The notes beneath the pieces were generated by a model. The model was given only the letters and a program-made list of their open reading frames with translations. It ran no database searches and was not told where the DNA came from. Shown one piece after another: positions 1-7,129 of a stretch of DNA of 25,803 nucleotides (position 1 is the first letter of the stretch; each line of letters starts with the position of its first letter). The position numbers and the translations under genes are program-made. Source of the DNA: an uncultured Mycoplasmatota bacterium (GTDB lineage Bacteria > Bacillota_I > Bacilli_A > RF39 > UBA660); the NCBI GenBank assembly GCA_900554315.1, contig USGP01000017.1, positions 1 through 25,803 of the forward strand. Reading direction: 5' to 3'.

Positions 1-240
1 GTTTAGTCTAGTAAATAATAAAATTAATAAAATACCAAATGGTAATGATAAGTTAGGTATGGTACTTTCTGATATAAATGATAAACAAAAGGAAATGGTA
101 AATGCTAGTATTACAATTTGACTAACCCATTTTTTATTTACTTTTTCCTTTTTCTCTTGTTCTTTTCTTCTTGTTTGTACAGTTAAACTTCTGATTTCTT
201 CTTTTGCTTTGGCTTGTCTATTTTTTCTTTTAAATAACAT
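1..240 (-). CDS. oapA: OapA-like small membrane protein (CorB-like), 3' end cut by window edge
   Basis: The 5' 80 codons of a gene that runs off the left edge. The ATG at 240 follows a good GAGGA ribosome site about 5 nt upstream, so the start is well supported. The protein opens with a very basic, Lys/Arg/Gln/Glu-rich cytoplasmic segment (residues 1-38), then a hydrophobic helix (about 40-56) and, after a short polar turn with Ser-Glu-Ser-Thr, a second one (about 64-78). This basic head plus paired helices resembles the small proteins annotated 'Mg2+ and Co2+ transporter CorB', the group to which I believe OapA, the membrane partner of OLE RNA, belongs. Its position just downstream of a large structured RNA fits that exactly. 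The family name is inference from a partial sequence; it could be another small membrane protein. Confidence 0.6.
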   Translation of the reverse strand, partial: MLFKRKNRQAKAKEEIRSLTVQTRRKEQEKKEKVNKKWVSQIVILAFTISFCLSFISESTIPNLSLPFGILLILLFTRLN

Positions 241-257
241 ATATCCTCATTTCTTTC

Positions 258-287
258 AAAAAAAATAGTATTTAAAAAAATACTATT
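258..287 (-). terminator. Intrinsic terminator ending the OLE-like RNA
   Basis: A perfect 10-bp A/U-rich stem (264-273 with 278-287, loop of 4) is followed in the minus direction by an uninterrupted run of about eight U. It lies between the structured RNA and the oapA-like start, so oapA expression must come from read-through or another start. Confidence 0.85.
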
Positions 288-860
288 GGCTATAACATGG
301 TAAACTTTGAATCTTAGGTCAAGTAGAGTTTCTCTAATTCTTACATTTCCGTTACCAGAAATGCGGTTCCCCATTATAAGAATTAATACAATGTCACCAT
401 TTGTATGACTTGATTACCACTTAGTATTCACTGCAATCCCATGTTATATACGTTCTAGGAGATTTCCTCACCAATTTCTTATTATTAGTTCTTTTTTGCA
501 AAGTATGTTTCATAACGCATATCTATTCGATTGGCCTATCTTATAGATAAGATCATTAATCCCCATTACTTCACGCAAGACAAGCTACACTACACATAAC
601 TTACGCCACATATAGGTTTTATCCTAGGTCGTAACTGGTCCATCAGAGTTGTCCGTTTAGGCCAGCCACGAAGCTAGGTCTCCAAGCAGGCAATGGGTCG
701 ATTGCGTATGCCATTACGGTCGCCCAGTACCTTTACATCTTCAGCATTCACCCCCTGTTGGGCACAGGAAGCAAACACCAAAGGTTTCACAGGTATGCTC
801 TTAACGGTTGTTTAATCCCGTCTTCCTAATAAGTCCTTGGACTAGAATAACGTGCCAAGA
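258..860 (-). ncRNA. ole: OLE-like large structured noncoding RNA
   Basis: About 600 nt with no credible ORF and clearly higher G+C than the flanking genes. Helices I can draw (plus-strand positions): a closing helix 286-290/854-858 joining the ends; a 9-bp helix 335-343/377-385 enclosing a further 6-bp helix; a hairpin at 538-553; a 5-bp hairpin near 677-692; GGAAG/CUUCC pairing about 55 nt apart in the 5' third; and a 10-bp terminator stem 264-273/278-287. OLE RNA is typically about 610 nt, is usually encoded directly upstream of oapA, and forms a membrane-associated RNP linked in Bacillus halodurans to Mg2+ homeostasis and cold/alcohol tolerance. Length, neighbour and architecture all match. 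It lacks signs of tmRNA, RNase P RNA or self-splicing introns. Another ornate RNA class (ROOL, GOLLD) cannot be excluded without a covariance-model search. Confidence 0.72.
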
Positions 861-863
861 TTT

Positions 864-889
864 AAAGAAAACCACCTAAAATTAGGTAG
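864..889 (-). terminator. Terminator-like hairpin after the glucosaminidase-like gene
   Basis: An 8-bp stem (872-879 with 882-889, 2-nt loop, one G.U pair) is followed by UUUUCUUU. It starts right at the stop codon of the upstream gene and sits just before the putative 5' end of the structured RNA. The U tract is interrupted, so termination may be partial. Confidence 0.65.
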
Positions 890-1582
890 TTAGCTAGCTC
901 TTATTTTTTCTACATAACTTCTAATTTTTGCAGGCCATGCAGAACTTGCTGCATATCTTGGTGCGATTTTTTCGATTGTATTTAAGCCTTTAGAATAATA
1001 ATTTTTTTGTAGGTTATTAATAAATCCAATGATTCCATCATCTAATGTTGCATATGCTTTGTAAGAGCCTCCATTACATCCAGGAGATCCTTTTTGGCCA
1101 CCTACATTATTACAAGTTCTAACTAAACTTGAACAGTTATAACTACATCCTGTTTCATGCAACATAATAGCTACAGCTACATAAGGGTCTACTCCCTTTT
1201 CGATACACTGACTTGCTATCAAATAACCTTTTCCAGCAATATAACCATTTCCTAAACTACGGTTTAATTTAGCAGCTAGTTCATCTATTGTCATTTTCTC
1301 ATATACTTCTATACGTGGTGGAATGATGACAGATGCAGGAGCTACTTCCATTTCTATAGGAATGATTTCTGCTTGCTCTTTTTCTTGTTCTTCTTCTGTT
1401 TTATTTATAATTTGATTGGCAGATGTTGCCATACTTTTCAATTGAACGGCACTACTTTTTGTCTCTACTACTTGGTCAGTTGTCAAAGTTGCATTCTCAT
1501 CTGACTGAATGACTAAAGCAATAGATATCATAATAATTCCAAGTGTTGCTAAAACCGAGCTGATTACTGTTTCTTTTTTCAA
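890..1582 (-). CDS. Membrane-anchored glucosaminidase-like cell-wall hydrolase
   Basis: About 230 aa. One N-terminal membrane anchor or signal (about residues 10-28), a Thr/Ser/Gln/Glu-rich linker to about residue 95, then an extracytoplasmic domain. The domain carries an AIMLHETGC motif with a candidate catalytic Glu (about 146 in the longer reading), then a Cys-rich Gly/Asn stretch (CNNVGG, GCNGG) and a YATLDDGI segment. This pattern fits the glucosaminidase / lysozyme-like fold (mannosyl-glycoprotein endo-beta-N-acetylglucosaminidase type) that cuts peptidoglycan. I choose a TTG start at 1582 because GAGGTG lies 6 nt upstream; the in-frame GTG at 1591 is itself part of that ribosome site. 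It has its own promoter and terminator, so is probably monocistronic. The enzyme class is moderately sure; substrate is unproven. Confidence 0.75.
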   Translation of the reverse strand: MKKETVISSVLATLGIIMISIALVIQSDENATLTTDQVVETKSSAVQLKSMATSANQIINKTEEEQEKEQAEIIPIEMEVAPASVIIPPRIEVYEKMTIDELAAKLNRSLGNGYIAGKGYLIASQCIEKGVDPYVAVAIMLHETGCSYNCSSLVRTCNNVGGQKGSPGCNGGSYKAYATLDDGIIGFINNLQKNYYSKGLNTIEKIAPRYAASSAWPAKIRSYVEKIRAS

Positions 1583-1615
1583 ATTAGTCACCTCATTGTT
1601 TTTTGTAACAATATC

Positions 1616-1644
1616 ATTGTAGCCTATTTCACAAAACTTGTCAA
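1616..1644 (-). promoter_or_regulatory. Sigma-A promoter of the glucosaminidase-like gene
   Basis: A perfect -35 TTGACA (1639-1644) and a -10 TACAAT (1616-1621) with exactly 17 nt between. Predicted transcription starts near 1609, about 27 nt before the TTG start. Confidence 0.8.
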
Positions 1645-1648
1645 TTTT

Positions 1649-3208
1649 CTACTTTATTTTGAAAGTGGTTGGGGCTTTCTTATATACGGCAAATAAAGCA
1701 ATTACCGAATATAAGACTGTTGCTACAATCGCAATAATAGAAAAGGCTGTTGTAGACATTTTTAAGTCTGTTAAAGAGTAGGAAATGATATAAGTCATCA
1801 ACGAAATAATGGAATAACTCATACTTTTCATAGCCATATTTTTGTCATATGGTTGGAATAAATAGTAGATGACTAGATAATGGATAGAAAAGAAAATACT
1901 TAGAGCAATTATAAATATTGGAATGGAAACATAATCTAGTATATTCGTTGTTCCACCAGATATATATAATAATATTGGTAAACCTAGGGCAATCACAATA
2001 GCTGGTAGCATATTTACTTTAGATACAGTTAGTAGTCTTGTTTTAAATACATTTAGTATTACTTTAGGATTCCTATAAAAGTTAAATGTTAACATTGAAT
2101 GATCACAGTTATAAAACATTGCCTGGGTAACGATTGCTCCCCTATTAATAAAATACATTATAATAACAAACCAAGATATATTATTTAGTAAAAAAGTATT
2201 GATTTCTTTTTTTATTATAGGATTGATATTCATCAAAACTATCACGCCGATGATTACTATAAAAGCAATGGCCATAAACCATTTAGCACTTCTTAATAAT
2301 ATTTCTTTATGTCTTTCAAAAAATATGGTATTAAATAGGTCATATCCTTTTTTCCCTTTTAATTTTCTTTCATCTATTTTTTTATCTTTTTCTTTGATAT
2401 CTACCATAGCTTGTCTAGTATAAGATTTTTGTTCTTCACTATTAAAAGCTCTTACTTTGGTGTTTAATCTTTTATATATTTTTTTATAATCCTCTATTTT
2501 CATTAGTTGTCGGTAGCAGATGATTGCTGTTGGAATCATCAATACTGTTATGATACTAACAACACTAATTGGTATGATAATATTAATTTTTGGTAAAAGA
2601 CAGGCTGCTAATCCTAGTAAGACTACTGTCCAATAGATGGGATAATTATAAATTAAAGCAATTTTATATTTTTGATAATGAAGAAGATTTAGTCTTTCTC
2701 CTGTTATTCTTCCTAATAATCCAAAAACTGTATAGATTAATACAATGGGATTTTGGACGATTACAGCCAAACATATGGTATGTGTTATAAAGTTTATTAG
2801 TGCTTCTAACCATAAATTAGATTTCATAAATTCTTTGGCATTCATGTTGAATAGAACAATAGCAAAATATTTTTTCGTACTGGTAGATAATAATTTGTTA
2901 TTGATAAAAATACCAATCGTTGTAAATATAAAATAAATATGTAGGACACCCGTTGTAATAGATTTGGGAAATAACCATGTTGCAAATAAGTAAATAATTG
3001 AAAAATATAATATTTTATAAAATAACATTCTTCCAGTAGATAGTATAAGTCCTAACACTCTAATTACTGCTTTTGCTTTTTCGCTTTTGTATAAACTATC
3101 ATCTGGAAATAAGTCTTTAAATATTGGAAAACGTTTTAAGTTGTAAATAAAAGAATTGATTGCATAAGTTATATCAATTTTAAAGGATGTTTTTAAACTA
3201 TTGATCAT
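1649..3208 (-). CDS. ABC transporter permease, partner of the upstream ATPase
   Basis: About 519 aa with roughly ten to twelve hydrophobic segments in two blocks. A basic cytoplasmic loop (about residues 260-295, with KEKDKKIDERK) separates them. No periplasmic domain and no enzymatic motif are visible. It overlaps the 3' end of the ATPase gene, so the two are translationally coupled and almost certainly form one ABC exporter. I place the start at the ATG at 3208 because AAAGG lies about 9 nt upstream; the ATG at 3217 is only 1 nt from that site. The protein resembles ABC-2-type permeases of peptide or antibiotic export/resistance systems in general shape only. Substrate unknown. Confidence 0.72.
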   Translation of the reverse strand: MINSLKTSFKIDITYAINSFIYNLKRFPIFKDLFPDDSLYKSEKAKAVIRVLGLILSTGRMLFYKILYFSIIYLFATWLFPKSITTGVLHIYFIFTTIGIFINNKLLSTSTKKYFAIVLFNMNAKEFMKSNLWLEALINFITHTICLAVIVQNPIVLIYTVFGLLGRITGERLNLLHYQKYKIALIYNYPIYWTVVLLGLAACLLPKINIIIPISVVSIITVLMIPTAIICYRQLMKIEDYKKIYKRLNTKVRAFNSEEQKSYTRQAMVDIKEKDKKIDERKLKGKKGYDLFNTIFFERHKEILLRSAKWFMAIAFIVIIGVIVLMNINPIIKKEINTFLLNNISWFVIIMYFINRGAIVTQAMFYNCDHSMLTFNFYRNPKVILNVFKTRLLTVSKVNMLPAIVIALGLPILLYISGGTTNILDYVSIPIFIIALSIFFSIHYLVIYYLFQPYDKNMAMKSMSYSIISLMTYIISYSLTDLKMSTTAFSIIAIVATVLYSVIALFAVYKKAPTTFKIK

Positions 3209-3908
3209 GATGTTCATCCTTTAGACTTTCAATTATTTTACTTTTATATTTTTTGGTATTTAGATTTTCTTTTTCAATTAATTCTAGTTTTTTATTATTT
3301 AATATTACGATTTCATCACATAAATCTAAAGCTAATTCTAGTATGTGAGTCGAAAATATTAAGATATGCCCTTTTTTCATATTTTTTAATAGTGTTTTCA
3401 TTTCTTCTTGTACAACAATATCTAATGATGTTAATGGTTCATCTAATAATAATACTTTAGGATTAGCAATAAAGTTGATTAGCATTTGCATTTTGTTTTT
3501 CATACCATGTGAATATTCTTTCAATAATTTATCTTGGTCTTGTTTATCTATTTTTACCATATCAAAGTATTCATCGATTGTTTTTTTATCTTTTATTTTA
3601 TCTTTGTTGATGTCTAAAAAGAAGGTTAAAAATTCTTTTCCTGTTAAAAACTCTGGAACTGTTGGTGTTGAAATTACATAACCAATGTCTTCGGTTTTTA
3701 AATCATTCTCTCCATATTCATCAGATAAGATAAATTCTCCTTTATCTATTTCTACATCATCATTTAAACAGTTAAAGAAGGTTGTTTTACCGGCACCATT
3801 TCTTCCTATTAATCCATAGATTTTTCCTTCTTCAAAAGTAAAATCTATATCTTGTAGTACCGTTTTTTCTCCATATGATTTTGTTAAATTTTTAATTATT
3901 AACTTCAT
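3198..3908 (-). CDS. ABC transporter ATP-binding protein (BcrA/ABC-2 type)
   Basis: 236 aa, a normal length for a single nucleotide-binding domain. Walker A GRNGAGKTT begins at residue 35, the signature reads YSHGMKNKM (about 132-140), Walker B is VLLLDEP (152-158) followed by a D-loop SLD, and the switch His is H188. The Q-loop reads IGYVISTPTVPEFLTG, without Gln. That form is close to the IG.lIE.P variant of bacitracin/lantibiotic immunity ATPases, so this is not taken as inactivation. A strong AGGAGG precedes the ATG. It powers the permease encoded immediately downstream; the pair may export a peptide or protect the cell surface, but the substrate cannot be read from the sequence. Confidence 0.92.
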   Translation of the reverse strand: MKLIIKNLTKSYGEKTVLQDIDFTFEEGKIYGLIGRNGAGKTTFFNCLNDDVEIDKGEFILSDEYGENDLKTEDIGYVISTPTVPEFLTGKEFLTFFLDINKDKIKDKKTIDEYFDMVKIDKQDQDKLLKEYSHGMKNKMQMLINFIANPKVLLLDEPLTSLDIVVQEEMKTLLKNMKKGHILIFSTHILELALDLCDEIVILNNKKLELIEKENLNTKKYKSKIIESLKDEHHDQ

Positions 3909-3926
3909 AGTAAGCCTCCTGGCTAT

Positions 3927-3932
3927 ATTATA
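3927..3932 (-). promoter_or_regulatory. Probable -10 box of the ABC transporter operon
   Basis: A perfect TATAAT lies about 20 nt before the ATPase start, between the preceding terminator and an AGGAGG site. I see only a T-rich, poor -35 region about 17 nt upstream, which overlaps the terminator U tract. Confidence 0.45.
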
Positions 3933-3949
3933 TCATATTTTAAGGGCAG

Positions 3950-3974
3950 AAAAAAACCATAACAAACGTTATGG
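3950..3974 (-). terminator. Intrinsic terminator after the zinc-ribbon membrane protein gene
   Basis: A 7-bp stem (3957-3963 with 3968-3974, loop of 4) is followed by a run of about seven U. It overlaps the stop codon of the gene it ends. Confidence 0.85.
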
Positions 3975-5420
3975 ATTATTTCTTAAAGTCGGTGCTTGGA
4001 ACTTTTCTACTTGGACATTTACATAATTTCTTTCATAGGTAGAATCTTGCTTATACATTTTCTTTTCTTCTTTGATAAATTCTTTAAACTCACTAAATTC
4101 TTCTTCTAGATCTTCTTCTTCTGTTAATTCTACTTTTTCTTCTTCTGTCAATGTATTATTTTCTTTCTTTTCTCTTAAGGTTGCTAACTGTTCAGTTGTT
4201 CTATCTAAAAGAAGTTGTCCTCGTTGTTCATTAATTTCATATTTTGCAATATATGATAATTGTGTATTATTATCTATTGCTTCTAATAAGATGTATGGAT
4301 TGCTTTCTCCTAGATAGCAGCCAAAATATGTAACTTCTCTATCATAACTTTGGAATGTTTCATCTACTGAGTGGAAATAATTACTACAAGTATTTCGTTT
4401 TTCTGAATATGCAGTATCTGTTACCTCTCCAGTGGCTGCTGTTGGATGAAATTTAAAATTAGAAGTTAATATAGATACGCTAATAACTAAAAAGATAGAA
4501 AATATAACAGTTGCTGCTAAGTAGCTAGTTCCACCCTTTTTTTGACATAGTTTAATAAACTCTTCTGAGGTTAAGTCGTCTGTTCTTTCTCTTAGTTTTT
4601 TTGTTTTTTTCGTGGCAGTTTTGATATACCATCCATTAAATTTTAGCCCTAATAATAAATTAATGATAACTAATACAACTACACCTAATACTAAGATAAC
4701 AACGCTTGTTTTAGCAAAGAATAGTAATAGTATAATTAACCATAATCCTAAGATACCAACTACATATTTTTTTCTATATAATAAATAATAAAAACTACCT
4801 AGAAATGCAGCAAATGAAAATTCTTGTTTTGACATTTTTACATAGTTTTGTCCTACATAGGCCATTCTTCTTTGCTCTGCTGGTGTAGCATTAGAATTTA
4901 AAATTTCTAATGATGTCATTACTTTTGGAGCACCTTTGTTTAATACATATAAGATGATAGCGATAATTAATGCTGGTACTGTTCCAATCCAGCAACCGAT
5001 TGCTACTGTTTTTAAAGTATCAGGAAGTTCTGGGTCTAATAAATCACTAGATATAATTTTTAAAATGATGGAAGATAACATAAAAATAGCACCAAGAATA
5101 ATAAACATTACTGGTAATTGCCATGGGAATTTTCTTTGGTGGCCTTCAGAGGATGGTTGGTAAGCATCTGTAGATAGTTCTAAATCCATCCAACTTTGGT
5201 CTGGTTCTTCTTCTGAATTGTTTGGTTCTTGTACATCAAAATTAAAAAATTTATTTTCTGTAGGTTCTGATTTGTCTTTCTTTTTTGCGTGTTTCTTTTT
5301 CTTCTTAGGCGTTTCTATTTCCTCTTCTGGATTTGGTTCTACATCTAGAAATGCTCCGCAGTTTGTACAAACTCTATCAAGATCTTGTAATGGTTCTCCG
5401 CAATTAGGACATCGTCTCAT
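3969..5420 (-). CDS. Zinc-ribbon membrane protein with DUF2628-like core
   Basis: About 483 aa. The N-terminus is a zinc ribbon of two CxxC knuckles (CPNC and CTNC, ten residues apart). An acidic then Lys-rich linker follows (to about residue 100), then two membrane helices (about 107-127 and 141-164). The central stretch EFSFAAFLGSFYYLLYRKKY and the later NGWYIKTATKKTKKLRE resemble DUF2628 (PF10947); further helices surround it. After a last helix (about 304-324) comes a soluble, Glu-rich C-terminal domain of about 150 residues, probably extracytoplasmic. I prefer the ATG at 5420 (GGTGA 5 nt upstream); a GTG at 5429 is possible and adds three residues. It stands alone between two terminators. 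Function unknown; DUF2628 assignment is by eye. Confidence 0.75.
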   Translation of the reverse strand: MRRCPNCGEPLQDLDRVCTNCGAFLDVEPNPEEEIETPKKKKKHAKKKDKSEPTENKFFNFDVQEPNNSEEEPDQSWMDLELSTDAYQPSSEGHQRKFPWQLPVMFIILGAIFMLSSIILKIISSDLLDPELPDTLKTVAIGCWIGTVPALIIAIILYVLNKGAPKVMTSLEILNSNATPAEQRRMAYVGQNYVKMSKQEFSFAAFLGSFYYLLYRKKYVVGILGLWLIILLLFFAKTSVVILVLGVVVLVIINLLLGLKFNGWYIKTATKKTKKLRERTDDLTSEEFIKLCQKKGGTSYLAATVIFSIFLVISVSILTSNFKFHPTAATGEVTDTAYSEKRNTCSNYFHSVDETFQSYDREVTYFGCYLGESNPYILLEAIDNNTQLSYIAKYEINEQRGQLLLDRTTEQLATLREKKENNTLTEEEKVELTEEEDLEEEFSEFKEFIKEEKKMYKQDSTYERNYVNVQVEKFQAPTLRNNP

Positions 5421-5510
5421 ATTCTTCACCGCTACTTTCTCATCTATCTTAAGTATAACATCTTTTACTATAGTTTGTGTTAATCTTATAATTATTTTAC
5501 ATATTTTTAC

Positions 5511-5534
5511 AAAAAAAGAGCAATCTTGCTCTTT
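5511..5534 (-). terminator. Intrinsic terminator after the surface protein gene
   Basis: A perfect 9-bp stem (5515-5523 with 5526-5534, 2-nt loop) is followed by about seven U, right at the stop codon. Confidence 0.88.
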
Positions 5535-6994
5535 TATTCATGCTTTTTATTTTTGATGATAGCTCCTAAAATGATAATACCTAGAATCAGTACTGCAAAG
5601 CCAAGTACTGGAAGATACTTTGATGACATACTGGTATTTGGTACATCTATTAGAGGAATATTTTCTAATACAGCATTGACAGGATTACCAGTCTGCACTT
5701 CTATTCTTTGTTGAATGGTTTTGGCTTCAAAATTTGGTGGAGTACTAGTTTGTTTTATCATATATTCTCCTACTGGTAATATTAGATTAATTTCACTTGC
5801 TGTTGTCGTTTGACGATAAACTTCTTCTCCATTGGCATTATAAATTGTAATTTCAGCGCCAGATAAATTTTCTTTTGTTTCAGCATTGATTACCTTGATA
5901 TTTACTCTTCCACTATTTACTTCATAACTAGTATCTAATGGCTGGAAGATTTCTAAGTCTTCATAGTCTCCAATGCAGTTCGTAATGACTCCTGGAGGTA
6001 GAGGGTCTGTATCATAGCCCATTTGTGGTTTAGGGAAAAGCATGCTTGATAGGTAAACAAATGTCTGTTGATCACGTGTAATACCTTGAATAGTAAAATC
6101 AAATCTTATTTTTTCTGGATTTACTTTGTCTATTGGAATTCTTACTTTAAATCCTTCTACACTTTTAAATTCTGTTCTTTCTTGGCCATTTTTATCCACT
6201 ATTGTATATGGTGAGGATACTTTTACTTTATAATTTGTAAAACCTATAGCATAGTCTTCTACACTTTCTGGATAAATTAAGTTGGTTTCTATGTAATCAT
6301 CTGTTACATGTAGTTTTATTTTACTTGTATCTATTTCATTTAAATATAATTTAGGATTTGTAGTATTTTGTCCTTCTTCTGTTTCAAGCCATTCAGCGTA
6401 TTTTACAATTTTTGTTAAGGTATCTACTACGATTTTCCCATTGTCTGATTCTAATATTGCTTTCTTTTCAAGAGCAGATAGACTATTATCAAATTGATAG
6501 TTTCCTTGTCTATCATATTTGTCACTAGAATTATCTTCTATTGGATATTTTGTTCCATCTATATAATTATGATTGTTATCCATCCCTTGTAGTAAGTCCA
6601 TATACCACCATAGAATGATTTGTCTATAATATCTATTTTCAAAAGCGTCTTCACTAACGTCTGGAATTAACATAGAAATATAATCTGTTAAATTATCATA
6701 CTTTTCTACATCTTTTAGTTCATCATATTTCGTTGTATTTCTATTTAATAGTAGTCCTACATTATCATATAAACTTCCGTCTTTTTTATAAGTATATATT
6801 TCTTTTGGTAAGGTTATTTCTTCATAATCTGTCTTTATTAATGATAGGGTTTCTTTTGACTGTTCTACTTTTAATGTTGTTGGGCAGTCAGGATTTCCTA
6901 TTGGAGAACTATAGCTTGGTTTTGATATTAATAGTGTTACCGCTATTACTAAAATAAAAACAGATACAATTATTACTGGTATTTTCTTTTTCAT
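5534..6994 (-). CDS. Cell-surface protein with TQXA-like thioester region, SpaA-like domain and VPNTS sorting signal
   Basis: 486 aa. An N-terminal signal or anchor (about residues 5-23) is followed by a region with RQIILWWYMDLLQG (124-137), which resembles the conserved Gln-containing segment of TQXA/thioester adhesion domains; Cys37 could be its partner. The middle (about 205-340) is beta-rich. Residues from about 355 to 445 look like a SpaA-type prealbumin-like domain (GAEITIYNANG, LPVGEYMIKQ). The C-terminus has VPNTS at 451-455, a hydrophobic helix and a basic tail KNKKHE, the layout of a sortase substrate although not LPXTG. An AAGGGGA ribosome site precedes the ATG. Probably a wall-attached adhesin or pilin-like protein. 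No sortase lies in the window. The thioester call is the weakest part. Confidence 0.8.
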   Translation of the reverse strand: MKKKIPVIIVSVFILVIAVTLLISKPSYSSPIGNPDCPTTLKVEQSKETLSLIKTDYEEITLPKEIYTYKKDGSLYDNVGLLLNRNTTKYDELKDVEKYDNLTDYISMLIPDVSEDAFENRYYRQIILWWYMDLLQGMDNNHNYIDGTKYPIEDNSSDKYDRQGNYQFDNSLSALEKKAILESDNGKIVVDTLTKIVKYAEWLETEEGQNTTNPKLYLNEIDTSKIKLHVTDDYIETNLIYPESVEDYAIGFTNYKVKVSSPYTIVDKNGQERTEFKSVEGFKVRIPIDKVNPEKIRFDFTIQGITRDQQTFVYLSSMLFPKPQMGYDTDPLPPGVITNCIGDYEDLEIFQPLDTSYEVNSGRVNIKVINAETKENLSGAEITIYNANGEEVYRQTTTASEINLILPVGEYMIKQTSTPPNFEAKTIQQRIEVQTGNPVNAVLENIPLIDVPNTSMSSKYLPVLGFAVLILGIIILGAIIKNKKHE

Positions 6995-7021
6995 ATTCTT
7001 TCCCCTTTCTACAAAAAAGAA

Positions 7022-7039
7022 ACAAGTCTAAGTACTTGT
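7022..7039 (-). other. Hairpin with U-rich tail in the leader of the surface protein gene
   Basis: A 6-bp stem ACAAGT/ACTTGT (7022-7027 with 7034-7039) can be extended past a bulge by AAGAAA/TTTCTT pairing and is followed by UUUCUUUUUU. It lies downstream of the predicted promoter, so it would be in the 5' leader of the surface protein mRNA. It may be an attenuator or just a stabilising hairpin. Confidence 0.4.
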
Positions 7040-7071
7040 CTGTTTTCTTATCTTTCCTATTTTCTATATTT

Positions 7072-7100
7072 AGTATATCATTTTTTTTACTATTTTACAA
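7072..7100 (-). promoter_or_regulatory. Sigma-A promoter of the surface protein gene
   Basis: A -35 TTGTAA (7095-7100) and -10 TATACT (7072-7077) are separated by exactly 17 nt. Predicted start is near 7065, giving a leader of about 70 nt. The -35 lies directly after the galE terminator. Confidence 0.7.
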
Positions 7101-7129
7101 AAAAAAGAATAACTTTTTTAGTTACTCTT
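7099..7129 (-). terminator. Intrinsic terminator after galE
   Basis: A 10-bp stem (7105-7114 with 7120-7129, one G.U pair, loop of 5) is followed by a run of U. The galE stop codon lies in its loop. Confidence 0.85.

Noticed and set aside
183..374. A 63-aa reading frame starting inside the structured RNA and running into the OapA-like gene
   Set aside because: It covers the RNA's 3' helices and terminator and overlaps the better OapA-like frame, which has a proper ribosome site.
258..860. tmRNA, RNase P RNA, or a group I/II intron as identity of the large RNA
   Set aside because: No tRNA-like ends or tag frame, no RNase P core motifs, no domain V or intron core motifs visible, and the size fits OLE better.
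3198..3908. Inactive ABC ATPase because the Q-loop lacks Gln
   Set aside because: This branch of BcrA-like ATPases commonly has IG.lIE.P in place of the Gln; Walker A, Walker B, signature and switch His are intact.
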